Assembly (NCBI GenBank): GCA_910585665.1
Contig: CAJUFI010000086.1
Coordinates: 1-14,943, forward strand
Direction of reading: 5' to 3'
Length of the DNA: 14,943 bases
From: an uncultured Acetatifactor sp.
GTDB taxonomy: Bacteria > Bacillota > Clostridia > Lachnospirales > Lachnospiraceae
The notes under the pieces are model-generated. The model did no database searches and was not told the origin of the DNA. It worked only from the letters and a program-made list of their open reading frames with translations. Each line of letters starts with the position of its first letter. Within the stretch, counting starts at the first letter, position 1. Below, piece after piece: positions 1 to 6,905 of this stretch. The translations under genes were made by a program, and so were the position numbers.

Positions 1-171
1 GGATGGATGCAAGGGAAGGTTCTCAGAATCAGTATTCGGTTTTGAAGGTACAATCGCATAAGCGGAAGTATACATGAGGAGAGTTGTTTCGTTTATTCTT
101 TCAGGATAGACAGACTGCTCTTTTTTTGTATCGTAAGGAAGACATGAGACAGAAGCGAGGGGGAGAGGACG
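1..171. other. Leading non-coding stretch, no assignable gene
   Basis: All three forward frames close early (stops at 43-45, 59-61 and 75-77), so any upstream gene could contribute at most a short unrecognisable tail. A T-run lies at 121-127 without a visible hairpin. TTGTTT at 84-89 has no matching -10 at the right distance. I see no convincing promoter for the response regulator gene and no ATGTCA-type operator here. Confidence 0.5.
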
Positions 172-834
172 ATGAGGATTCTGTTGGTGGAGGACAATGA
201 CGCGATTATCATGGGGCTGGAATATCTGCTCTCCCAGGAGGGATATCAGGTGGCGACGGCAAAGAGCGTGGGAGAGGCCGAAAGATTCCTGGCCGGGGAG
301 GACTGTAGCCTGATTCTGCTGGATATCGCCCTGCCGGACGGAAACGGCTTTGAACTGTGCAGAAAAATAAAGCGGGACAGCCGGATTCCGGTGATTTTCC
401 TGACGGCAAAGGAGGAGGAGGCCGATGTGGTGAAGGGGCTGGATTTGGGTGCGGAGGACTATGTCATCAAACCTTTTCGGAACAGAGAGCTGGTTTCAAG
501 AATCAAAGGCGTTCTCCGAAGGAGCGGCAGCGGGAATCCGGTTCTTCGGTGCGGAGACATCTCCGTGAATACGGAGACAGGCAAGGTAAGCCGCGGCGGT
601 GAGGAGATAGCATTGACGAAGCTGGAATACCGGATTCTGAGCAGCATGATATCCTACCCGGGAAAACTGTTCACGAGGGATGAAATCCTGTCGGACATCT
701 GGGACATATCCGGCAATTTCGTCAATGACAACACCCTGTCTGTCACCGTGAAGCGGCTTCGAGAGAAACTGGGGGATTCGGAGGGACAGCTGATCAAGAC
801 AGTGAGAGGGATGGGATATCGGCTGGAGCCGTGA
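172..834 (+). CDS. OmpR/PhoB-family response regulator
   Basis: DNA-binding response regulator of 220 residues, the usual length for the family. The receiver domain (about 1-115) has the acidic pair E7/D8, phosphoacceptor D51 in the LLDIALPDG context, switch T78 and K100 in the VIKPF motif. A winged-helix effector domain (about 125-218) follows, ending in the typical VRGMGYRLE wing. It should be phosphorylated by the kinase encoded next and bind 11-bp-spaced direct repeats as a dimer. A candidate site lies ahead of the ABC transporter genes (2263-2279). The start is supported by the purine-rich GGGGGAGAGG just upstream. Gene order (regulator, kinase, ATPase, permease) resembles BceRS-AB-type modules and other exporter-linked two-component systems. 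The inducing signal cannot be read from sequence. Family assignment is very secure. Confidence 0.96.
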   Translation: MRILLVEDNDAIIMGLEYLLSQEGYQVATAKSVGEAERFLAGEDCSLILLDIALPDGNGFELCRKIKRDSRIPVIFLTAKEEEADVVKGLDLGAEDYVIKPFRNRELVSRIKGVLRRSGSGNPVLRCGDISVNTETGKVSRGGEEIALTKLEYRILSSMISYPGKLFTRDEILSDIWDISGNFVNDNTLSVTVKRLREKLGDSEGQLIKTVRGMGYRLEP

Positions 835-858
835 GCGTACGAGATTTAGGCAGCTACG

Positions 859-933
859 AGTTTAAAGCCGTTTCCCTTGTGTTTCAAGGCTTTTTCCTAC
901 AGAAGTTGCAGCAGTTATTTTTCGACAGTTCCT
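859..933 (+). repeat. Intergenic dispersed repeat, copy 1
   Basis: This non-coding stretch aligns without gaps to 11153-11227, with 57 of 75 identical positions by hand count. The best-conserved blocks are the start (AGTTTAAAGC / AGTTTATAGC), the GCTTTTTCCT / GCTTTTGCCT block and the 3' part TTGCAGCAGTT...CGACAGTTCCT. AAAGCC (864-869) can pair with GGCTTT (888-893), which is followed by more Ts, and CCTTG (875-879) could alternatively pair with CAAGG (885-889). The long outer stem seen in copy 2 is degraded here. It sits in the 159-bp gap between the response regulator and kinase genes, a gap that is normally short in such pairs. It could be a terminator/attenuator, a small miniature-element remnant or a conserved RNA; I cannot choose between these. 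Confidence 0.75.
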
Positions 934-937
934 CATC

Positions 938-964
938 GTTTCAAAGGTTTCAAAGGTTTCAACG
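938..964 (+). repeat. Three tandem 9-bp repeats (GTTTCAAAG)
   Basis: GTTTCAAAG occurs at 938-946 and 947-955, followed by GTTTCAACG at 956-964. The array begins 5 nt after the end of dispersed repeat copy 1 and stops 29 nt before the kinase start codon. A related GTTTCAAGG lies at 881-889 inside the dispersed repeat. It does not overlap the kinase ribosome-binding site. Confidence 0.85.
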
Positions 965-993
965 GGGAGAGAAGGAGAAGGGGAGGTACAGGG

Positions 994-2235
994 ATGAAAG
1001 TGGTCTGGAACAGGGAATTGAAGAAGCTTGCGGTAATAGCCCTGTGCATTTTTGGGATGGGAATCCTTGTCATGAATCTGTGCATAGGGGCATACTGCAA
1101 TCGGATACGGGCGGAGTATCATGGGTTTCTGACGGCGGTGTTCGACAATGTGCTGGAAGTCTATCCTGAGGTGGACGAGGAGGGACTGATTCAGATTTTG
1201 GACCGCCAGGGGGACGGGAGACATGGTTCCGACATATTGGCCAGGTACGGCATATTAGCGGAATATACCGATATATCCTTTGCGGGACAGGAAAGACAGC
1301 TCCGGGTGCTTCGGACGGGATCCAATCTTTTCCTTGCCCTGTTTTTCGGGAGTATTGCTGTTCTGGGCTGTTTTTATTTCAGGAAACGCCAGAACAGGAT
1401 TTCGGGCCTTACAGACTACATGAAAGCATTGAGCCGCGGAGACTATAGGCTGGAAGTGGAAGACAATGCGGACGATGAACTCAGCGGGCTGCGCAACGAG
1501 ATATATAAGCTGACGGTTTTCCTGCGGGAACAGGCGGCCAGAGCTCTGGAGCAGAAGTGCGCGTTGTCCGATGCCATGGCGGACATTTCCCACCAATTGA
1601 AGACACCGCTGACATCCATAACGGTGCTGATGGACAATCTGTCCCAGAACGAAGAGATGGAGAAAACCACGAGGCAGCGCTTCACGGCGGAGATTACGCG
1701 CCAGCTTGCGGGAATGTCCTGGCTGATAACGGCCCTGCTGAAGCTGTCCAGGCTGGATGCCGGAGTCGTCCGGATGGAAAAGGTACGGCTACGGGCGGAA
1801 GATTTGGTAGGAGAGGTCCTACAGCGGCTGGAGCTGGTGGCAGAGTGGAGGGATGTCTCTTTTTCCGTGAAGATTCCGGAGGGGATGGCATTATGTCTGG
1901 ACAGAAAATGGTCAGGGGAGGCCCTGATGAATATTGTGAAGAATGCCGTGGAGCATAGTCCGGCAGGAGACAGGGTGGAGATATCCGGGGAAGAAAATGA
2001 AGTCTATGCCCAGATTACGGTCAGAGACCATGGAATGGGCATCTCAGAGGAAGAGCGGAAGAAGCTTTTCAGGAGATTCTATAATGGGAATTCTGTCCGG
2101 GAGGACAGCATGGGCATAGGTCTGGCCCTGGCAAAAGAAATCGTGGAGAAACAGGACGGCCATATCACGGTGGATTCCAGAGAGGGGGAGGGAACGGTCT
2201 TCTTTATCCGCTTTTTGAAAGGGAGCCGGGGCTGA
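994..2235 (+). CDS. Membrane sensor histidine kinase
   Basis: Sensor kinase of 413 residues, partner of the preceding response regulator. TM1 is at about 12-33, an extracytoplasmic sensor of roughly 75 residues at 35-109, and TM2 at about 111-129. A HAMP-like linker follows (130-180). The DHp helix carries the phosphorylated H200 in the motif DISHQLKTPLTS. The ATPase domain has the N box (N313/N317 in LMNIVKNAVEHSP), the D345 G1 box (RDHGMGI), an F-box-like FRRFYNG and the G2 box SMGIGLALAKEIV. I chose ATG 994 over the longer in-frame reading from 877. It has GGGGAGG seven nt upstream, and the longer start would place coding sequence inside the dispersed repeat. The ectodomain matches no sensor fold I recognise. 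Unlike BceS-type kinases, which have almost no extracellular loop, this one could sense a ligand directly. Confidence 0.94.
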   Translation: MKVVWNRELKKLAVIALCIFGMGILVMNLCIGAYCNRIRAEYHGFLTAVFDNVLEVYPEVDEEGLIQILDRQGDGRHGSDILARYGILAEYTDISFAGQERQLRVLRTGSNLFLALFFGSIAVLGCFYFRKRQNRISGLTDYMKALSRGDYRLEVEDNADDELSGLRNEIYKLTVFLREQAARALEQKCALSDAMADISHQLKTPLTSITVLMDNLSQNEEMEKTTRQRFTAEITRQLAGMSWLITALLKLSRLDAGVVRMEKVRLRAEDLVGEVLQRLELVAEWRDVSFSVKIPEGMALCLDRKWSGEALMNIVKNAVEHSPAGDRVEISGEENEVYAQITVRDHGMGISEEERKKLFRRFYNGNSVREDSMGIGLALAKEIVEKQDGHITVDSREGEGTVFFIRFLKGSRG

Positions 2236-2262
2236 CATGAAAAAATCCCGGAGATTTTAGAA

Positions 2263-2296
2263 ATGTCACGGAAATGTCATTTAAGTCCTTTATACT
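2263..2296 (+). promoter_or_regulatory. Candidate operator and promoter of the ABC transporter
   Basis: ATGTCA occurs at 2263-2268 and again at 2274-2279, an 11-bp period within the repeated AAATGTCA context. A good -10 hexamer TATACT lies at 2291-2296, but the -35 position (2268-2273, ACGGAA) is poor. Poor -35 plus an 11-bp direct repeat overlapping it is the arrangement of activator-dependent promoters of the OmpR/PhoB family (pho-box-like). The likely regulator is the one encoded at 172-834. Assignment is inferred from arrangement only. Confidence 0.6.
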
Positions 2297-2354
2297 GAAA
2301 GCTGTCAAAGGGCAAGGACCCTTTCATAGAATTGCGGAAAGGTATGGTGTAAGG

Positions 2355-3074
2355 ATGGAACGATATGACAATGCGGAAGCGCGCTGTGTGGAGATTCTAA
2401 GGACGGAACATCTCTCCAAGATATACGGGAAAGGCAACAATGAGGTGGTGGCGGTGAGCGATGCCAGTTTTTCCGTGGCCCAGGGGGAGTTCGTGGCAAT
2501 CGTGGGCAGCTCCGGCAGCGGAAAATCCACTTTGATGCATATGCTGGGCGGGGTGGACCGGCCTACTTCCGGCAGAGTGCTCATTGAGGACAATGACATT
2601 TACAGAATGAACGACGACAAGCTTGCGATATTTCGGAGACGGCAGGTGGGGCTGATTTACCAGTTCTATAACCTGATACCGGTGCTGACCGTGGAGGAGA
2701 ACCTGATGCTGCCCTGCCAGCTGGACGGGAGGGACCCGGATCCGGAGATGGTGCAGGATTTGGCTGGCCTGTTGGGGCTGAGGAAGCGGATGAGGCATCT
2801 GCCCAATGAACTGTCCGGAGGACAGCAGCAGCGGGTGGCCATCGGCAGGGCGCTGATTACCAGGCCGGCCATCCTCCTGGCGGATGAGCCCACGGGCAAC
2901 CTGGACACAAAGGCCAGCAATGAAATCATGGAACTTTTAAAAGTCTCCAATAGCAGATACCGGCAGACGATTATCATGATTACCCACAATCTGGAACTTG
3001 CGAAACAGGCGGACAGGATTTTGAGCATCGAGGACGGATATGTGTCCGACAGACGTAAGGGGGCGGGAGTATGA
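2355..3074 (+). CDS. ABC transporter ATP-binding protein (MacB/LolD/BceA type)
   Basis: Nucleotide-binding subunit of 239 residues, energising the permease encoded next. Visible motifs are Walker A GSSGSGKST (51-59, K57), Q-loop Q103, signature LSGGQQQR (153-160), Walker B ILLADE with catalytic E178, and switch H211. These place it in the type VII (MacB/LolCDE/BceAB) mechanotransmission class, which exports or removes antimicrobial peptides, lipids or lipoproteins without classical import. A longer in-frame reading from 2274 is unlikely because it would begin inside the putative operator and upstream of the transcription start implied by TATACT. ATG 2355 has only a weak ribosome site. GTG 2388, with GGAAG eight nt upstream and giving MEILRTEHLSKIYG, is a credible alternative and matches the usual start of the family. 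The stop overlaps the permease start by 4 bp (ATGA), so translation is coupled. Confidence 0.93.
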   Translation: MERYDNAEARCVEILRTEHLSKIYGKGNNEVVAVSDASFSVAQGEFVAIVGSSGSGKSTLMHMLGGVDRPTSGRVLIEDNDIYRMNDDKLAIFRRRQVGLIYQFYNLIPVLTVEENLMLPCQLDGRDPDPEMVQDLAGLLGLRKRMRHLPNELSGGQQQRVAIGRALITRPAILLADEPTGNLDTKASNEIMELLKVSNSRYRQTIIMITHNLELAKQADRILSIEDGYVSDRRKGAGV

Positions 3075-5668
3075 ACAGTGGCAATGTACTGAAAAGATGC
3101 TGTCACCGCTCCCTCCGGGAGAACCGCAAGCGCACGGCCGTGACAATCATAGGAGTGGTGCTGGCCACGGCGCTGATTACAGGGGTAGCCTGTATAGCGG
3201 TAAGCTTCCGGGCCAGCCTGGTGGCCTATGAGAAAGAGCAGTACGGAGATTTTCATTATTGTTTCCTGGACGTGGGCCAGGAGTATCTGAAATATTTTGA
3301 GAACAACCGTTATATAAAGGAATACAGCCTGGCGGAGACCATCGGATACGCCAGGCTGGAGGGAAGCCAGAATGCCGATAAGCCATATCTCTATATCAGC
3401 GCCATCGAGGAAGGGATGGAGGGCACGCTGGCCCTGAAGCTTGCGGCGGGGAGGATGCCGGAGAGCGATACAGAGCTTGTGGTGGGCAGGCATGTCATCA
3501 GCAACGGGCAGGCGGATGTAAAGATAGGAGATGTGCTGACGCTGGAGATAGGAGACCGCGTCTCCGAGGATATCCCTCTGAGACAGGAGACTCCTTATCT
3601 CGGGGAAGAGGAGCGCCTGGAAGTCTCTCTTGAGAAGACTTATACCGTGGTAGGCATCCTGGAACGGCCCAATCATGAGCTGGAGCCCAGGATTGCGCCG
3701 GGGTATTCCGCATTCACCCTTCTGGAAAATCTCGCGGAAGCGGAAAAGGCAAATGTCTATGTCAGCTATACGGAGGAGGGACTGCATCAGTATGAAGCCG
3801 TGACGGCAGGCATCCTGGGAGTGGAGGAAGACCTGTACCACCGGTACTACAACGGAGAGGTCTACACGCAGGAGGAGCAACGGCAGATTTGCACGGTGGC
3901 CAGATCCGTACAGGAGAATAACCGGGTAGTGAAATGGGAGCTGATGATTTTCTCTGACAGGATGATGAACATGATGTATGCCATGGCCACGATTGCCATC
4001 CTGATCATCATGGTCACCAGCGTATTCTGTATCCACAATAGCTTTTTGATCTCCCTTACCGAGAAGATGAAGTTGTACGGCAGGCTGGCTTCCGTGGGGA
4101 CTACGGCAGGGCAGCAGCGGAAAATCGTTTACTACGAGGCGAGGGTTCTGGGCGGCATAGGGATTCCCCTGGGCGTAGGGTGCGGAGTGGCGGCTACGGC
4201 AATCCTTTTGAAAGCCGTGGGGGGCCTGGTGAAAGACGCTCTGGGATTTCAGCTGGTGTTCCAGGTCTCCTTTCCGGCCATTCTGCTGGGGGCAGTGATA
4301 TCCGCGGTCACAGTGTACTTCTCGGCTTCCGGTTCAGCAAGGCGCGCGGCGCGGATTTCCCCTATCAGCGCTATCCGGGGGAACGATACCATCCGGATAA
4401 AGGAAATATCCAAGGGACTGCGCTGTCCGGCCTGGGTCAACAGATTCTTTGGAATCGGCGGCAAGATAGCATACAAGAATTTAAAGCGGGCCAGAGTGAA
4501 GTACCGCACCACAGTGGTTTCCATCGTGGTCAGCGTGGCCGTGTTCATCGGGATGTCCACTTTTGTGGAGCTCATGCTGTATGCCTCCAGTTATTATTAT
4601 GAAGATATGCCCTGCCAGATTCGGGCCAGCATCTATCAGTGGAAGTTCTATGAGGAGGCTTTGAAGATGGCCAGGATGGACGGGGTCCTGGAGGCAGAAG
4701 TGGTTCGTTCCGCCCGGTTCCCGGTGGACAGGACACAGATTGGCTATGCGGAGGAGTACCTGAAGGAATATGATGTCTCTGAGCAGCCGGCGATCATACT
4801 GCGCTCCCTGGGGGAGGATGCATATGCCCGGTATTGCAGCAAGCTGGGAGTATCCGTGGAGGAGGCGAAGGACAAGGGAATCGTGCTGGCGGATTATTCC
4901 TGGGAAAACTGGGTGGACGGAAAGCTCCACAAGAGAGAGGGGAAAATCGCCAGGTTCCAGCCCGGGCAGATTCTCCAGGGGACGGAGACGGCAGCAGGAC
5001 TGGATATCGAGGTGCTGCTGCAGACAGACATAAAGCCCATGTACCTGTCCGACAGTACTGCGAATCAGATTACGGTGATTGTCAGCGATGAATGGATGGA
5101 CACCCGGCCCGCGCCAGTGACCAGGTACGACAATGTGGAGGTCTACATCAGATGTGAAGACTCGGACAAGATAGAAGAAGCAATCCGGAACGACATGCAG
5201 CTGCAGCATTTCACTGTGACCAATTTTGACGCGATGTACAGGTCGGACAGAAGCATGCGGCTGGTGGTGGCTATTTTCCTGTACGGCTTCATCCTGGTGG
5301 TGGCGCTGATCGGCATCACGAATATCTTCAACACGATCACCACCAACATGGAGCTGAGGGCGCCGGAGTTCGCCATGCTGAAATCCATCGGGATGACCCG
5401 GAAGGAGTTCCGGCGCATGATATGGCTGGAGGGCATGTTCTACGGGGGAAAAGCGCTGCTCATCGGCATACCGCTGGGAATCATGCTGTCAGCCTGCTTC
5501 AACAGGGCCCTGGGGGAAGGGCTGGTCACCGCGTTCCGTTTCCCCTGGCTGGGCACAGTCACGGCGGTAGCGGCGGTGATTCTTCTGCTGTACGTCATCA
5601 TGCGCTATTCCATGGGCAAGATAAACAGAAAAAACATCATCGAAACAATCCAGAACGAGAATATTTGA
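3071..5668 (+). CDS. FtsX/MacB-like ABC permease
   Basis: Large permease of 865 residues pairing with the ATPase just upstream (ATGA overlap). Eight hydrophobic segments are visible at about 23-45, 302-327, 357-377, 400-420, 479-503, 730-755, 788-810 and 827-846. Extracytoplasmic regions of roughly 255 and 225 residues follow TM1 and TM5. This is a duplicated 4-TM FtsX layout. The second half carries a typical FtsX core just before its last helices (ELRAPEFAMLKSIGMTRKEF, about 762-781). With the upstream regulator and kinase, it probably exports or expels a peptide- or lipid-like compound under envelope stress. It is not a classic 10-TM BceB with one large loop, so calling it a bacitracin exporter would be unsupported. 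Substrate unknown. Confidence 0.92.
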   Translation: MNSGNVLKRCCHRSLRENRKRTAVTIIGVVLATALITGVACIAVSFRASLVAYEKEQYGDFHYCFLDVGQEYLKYFENNRYIKEYSLAETIGYARLEGSQNADKPYLYISAIEEGMEGTLALKLAAGRMPESDTELVVGRHVISNGQADVKIGDVLTLEIGDRVSEDIPLRQETPYLGEEERLEVSLEKTYTVVGILERPNHELEPRIAPGYSAFTLLENLAEAEKANVYVSYTEEGLHQYEAVTAGILGVEEDLYHRYYNGEVYTQEEQRQICTVARSVQENNRVVKWELMIFSDRMMNMMYAMATIAILIIMVTSVFCIHNSFLISLTEKMKLYGRLASVGTTAGQQRKIVYYEARVLGGIGIPLGVGCGVAATAILLKAVGGLVKDALGFQLVFQVSFPAILLGAVISAVTVYFSASGSARRAARISPISAIRGNDTIRIKEISKGLRCPAWVNRFFGIGGKIAYKNLKRARVKYRTTVVSIVVSVAVFIGMSTFVELMLYASSYYYEDMPCQIRASIYQWKFYEEALKMARMDGVLEAEVVRSARFPVDRTQIGYAEEYLKEYDVSEQPAIILRSLGEDAYARYCSKLGVSVEEAKDKGIVLADYSWENWVDGKLHKREGKIARFQPGQILQGTETAAGLDIEVLLQTDIKPMYLSDSTANQITVIVSDEWMDTRPAPVTRYDNVEVYIRCEDSDKIEEAIRNDMQLQHFTVTNFDAMYRSDRSMRLVVAIFLYGFILVVALIGITNIFNTITTNMELRAPEFAMLKSIGMTRKEFRRMIWLEGMFYGGKALLIGIPLGIMLSACFNRALGEGLVTAFRFPWLGTVTAVAAVILLLYVIMRYSMGKINRKNIIETIQNENI

Positions 5669-5712
5669 CAGCCGGCAGGAGACGGCAGAAAAAATTTGGC
5701 AAGTTTTAAAGA

Positions 5713-5747
5713 TTGTGGTTTTCTTTTCGGCTTAAATATGTTACTAT
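5713..5747 (+). promoter_or_regulatory. Possible extended -10 promoter of cheV
   Basis: TACTAT at 5742-5747 is preceded by TG at 5739-5740, an extended -10 arrangement (TGTTACTAT), in an AT-rich part of the 181-bp gap before cheV. There is no good -35 at 17-18 bp; TTGTGG at 5713-5718 is too far away at 23 bp. I looked for a sigma-28 (flagellar) promoter of TAAA...GCCGATAA type and saw only TAAAG at 5707-5711 without a matching -10. Confidence 0.35.
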
Positions 5748-5849
5748 ATCACTATGAGGCATGATCCTGAAAGGATGGCCGGATAAATCGCGGGAACTGT
5801 TCCTCCTTTTGGAAAGGCTCCGGGCAGGAAAGGATATGGTTGAGTAGAG

Positions 5850-6764
5850 ATGGATGATAGTAAGATTTTGTTGGAAAACGGTACCAATGAATTGATGATT
5901 TTGGAATTTATGGTGGGCGGCAATTATTATGGCATCAATGTGGCGAAAATCAGAGAAATCATAAAATATGAGCCGGTGACGCCTGTCCCCAATGCGCACC
6001 CCAGCATAGAGGGCGTGTTCATGCCCCGCGATGTGATGATCACGGCGATCGATCTGAAGAACTGCCTGGGCCGCGGGGAGTCGGAGCCGAAGGGATTGTT
6101 CATCATAACGAACTTCAACAAGTTGGATATCGCGTTCCATGTAGATAACGTATTGGGCATCCACACGGTGTCCTGGAGCGAAATCATCAAGCCGGAGGTC
6201 ACGATTTCCACTGCGGAGGAGGGAGTCGCCATCGGCATTGTCAAGAAGGAGGACCGGCTGATCATCATTCTGGACTTCGAGAAGATTGTCACGGACATCA
6301 ATCCGGAGACCGGCCTGAAGATTTCTGATATCAATGAACTGGGAAACCGGGAGCGGAGCATGGTGCCCATCCTGATTGCGGAGGACTCTCCTCTGCTGAA
6401 CAAGCTGATCGTGGAGTGCCTGAGGAGGGCGGGATATGAGAACCTGACCCATGTGGAGAATGGCAAGCTGGCTTACGATATTATCAGTCGCTGCAAGGCT
6501 GACGGTACGCTCCGGGAGAATGTGCGGATTATCATTTCCGATATTGAGATGCCTGAGATGGACGGCCATAGGTTGACCAAACTGGTCAAAACGGACGAGG
6601 CTACGGCGAGGATTCCGGTGGTGCTGTTCTCTTCCCTGGTGAATGACGAGATGCGTCGAAAGGGAGAGGCTCTGGGGGCGGACGCGCAGCTGTCCAAGCC
6701 TGAGATAGGCAATCTGGTAAAAATAATAGATCAGCTTGTGGAAGAAAGGCATTTGAATATATAA
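5850..6764 (+). CDS. cheV: Chemotaxis protein CheV (CheW-receiver adaptor)
   Basis: Cytoplasmic chemotaxis adaptor of 304 residues, full length for the family. The CheW-like domain (about 15-155) couples chemoreceptors to CheA; recognisable parts are YGINVAKIREII, the GVFMPRD turn and LILDFEKI-like strand 5. A receiver domain follows (about 172-300) with acidic pair E178/D179, phosphoacceptor D231 in IISDIEMPEMDG, S261 and K283. CheA-dependent phosphorylation of D231 is known to mediate adaptation in Bacillus subtilis CheV. No other che or fla gene is in the window, so cheV is monocistronic or starts a very short unit. An intrinsic terminator follows directly. The start is ATG 5850; its ribosome site is modest (AAAGGA about 15 nt upstream), and the upstream in-frame sequence is closed by a stop. 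Confidence 0.95.
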   Translation: MDDSKILLENGTNELMILEFMVGGNYYGINVAKIREIIKYEPVTPVPNAHPSIEGVFMPRDVMITAIDLKNCLGRGESEPKGLFIITNFNKLDIAFHVDNVLGIHTVSWSEIIKPEVTISTAEEGVAIGIVKKEDRLIIILDFEKIVTDINPETGLKISDINELGNRERSMVPILIAEDSPLLNKLIVECLRRAGYENLTHVENGKLAYDIISRCKADGTLRENVRIIISDIEMPEMDGHRLTKLVKTDEATARIPVVLFSSLVNDEMRRKGEALGADAQLSKPEIGNLVKIIDQLVEERHLNI

Positions 6765-6771
6765 AGTCTGC

Positions 6772-6799
6772 AAAAGCTGGGATGCATTCCCGGCTTTTT
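6772..6799 (+). terminator. Intrinsic terminator after cheV
   Basis: AAAAGCTGGGA (6772-6782) pairs with TCCCGGCTTTT (6788-6798) around a 5-nt TGCAT loop. The stem is 11 bp with one G-T wobble, and the T-tract runs to 6799. This is a textbook rho-independent terminator placed 8 nt after the cheV stop, and it separates cheV from the next gene. Confidence 0.93.
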
Positions 6800-6905
6800 C
6801 TCTTGTGGGGACACGGCGCCGGAGGAGGCCGGACATGTGGGGCACAGGCGGAGTCCCGGGCGCAGGAGCCGGGGAGAGGCATAGATAGGAGAACAGGGAA
6901 GGGAA

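Noticed and set aside
831..1169. 112-codon plus-strand frame starting at the end of the response regulator gene
   Set aside because: It covers the dispersed repeat and the 9-bp array (giving FQRFQRFQR) and overlaps the kinase gene out of frame. No ribosome site of its own and no domain.
2666..4036. Long open frame (456 codons) on the minus strand opposite the ABC genes
   Set aside because: It lies wholly antisense to two well-identified genes, has His/Gln/Leu-rich composition typical of antisense frames in GC-rich DNA, and has no recognisable domain.
5671..5697. Intrinsic terminator after the permease gene
   Set aside because: GCCG...CGGC gives only a 4-bp stem and is followed by A-rich rather than T-rich sequence on the + strand.
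5701..5740. Sigma-28 flagellar promoter before cheV
   Set aside because: TAAAG is present but no GCCGATAA-like -10 lies at the required spacing.
5706..6845. 379-codon minus-strand open frame opposite cheV
   Set aside because: Antisense to cheV and running through its terminator; no recognisable protein.
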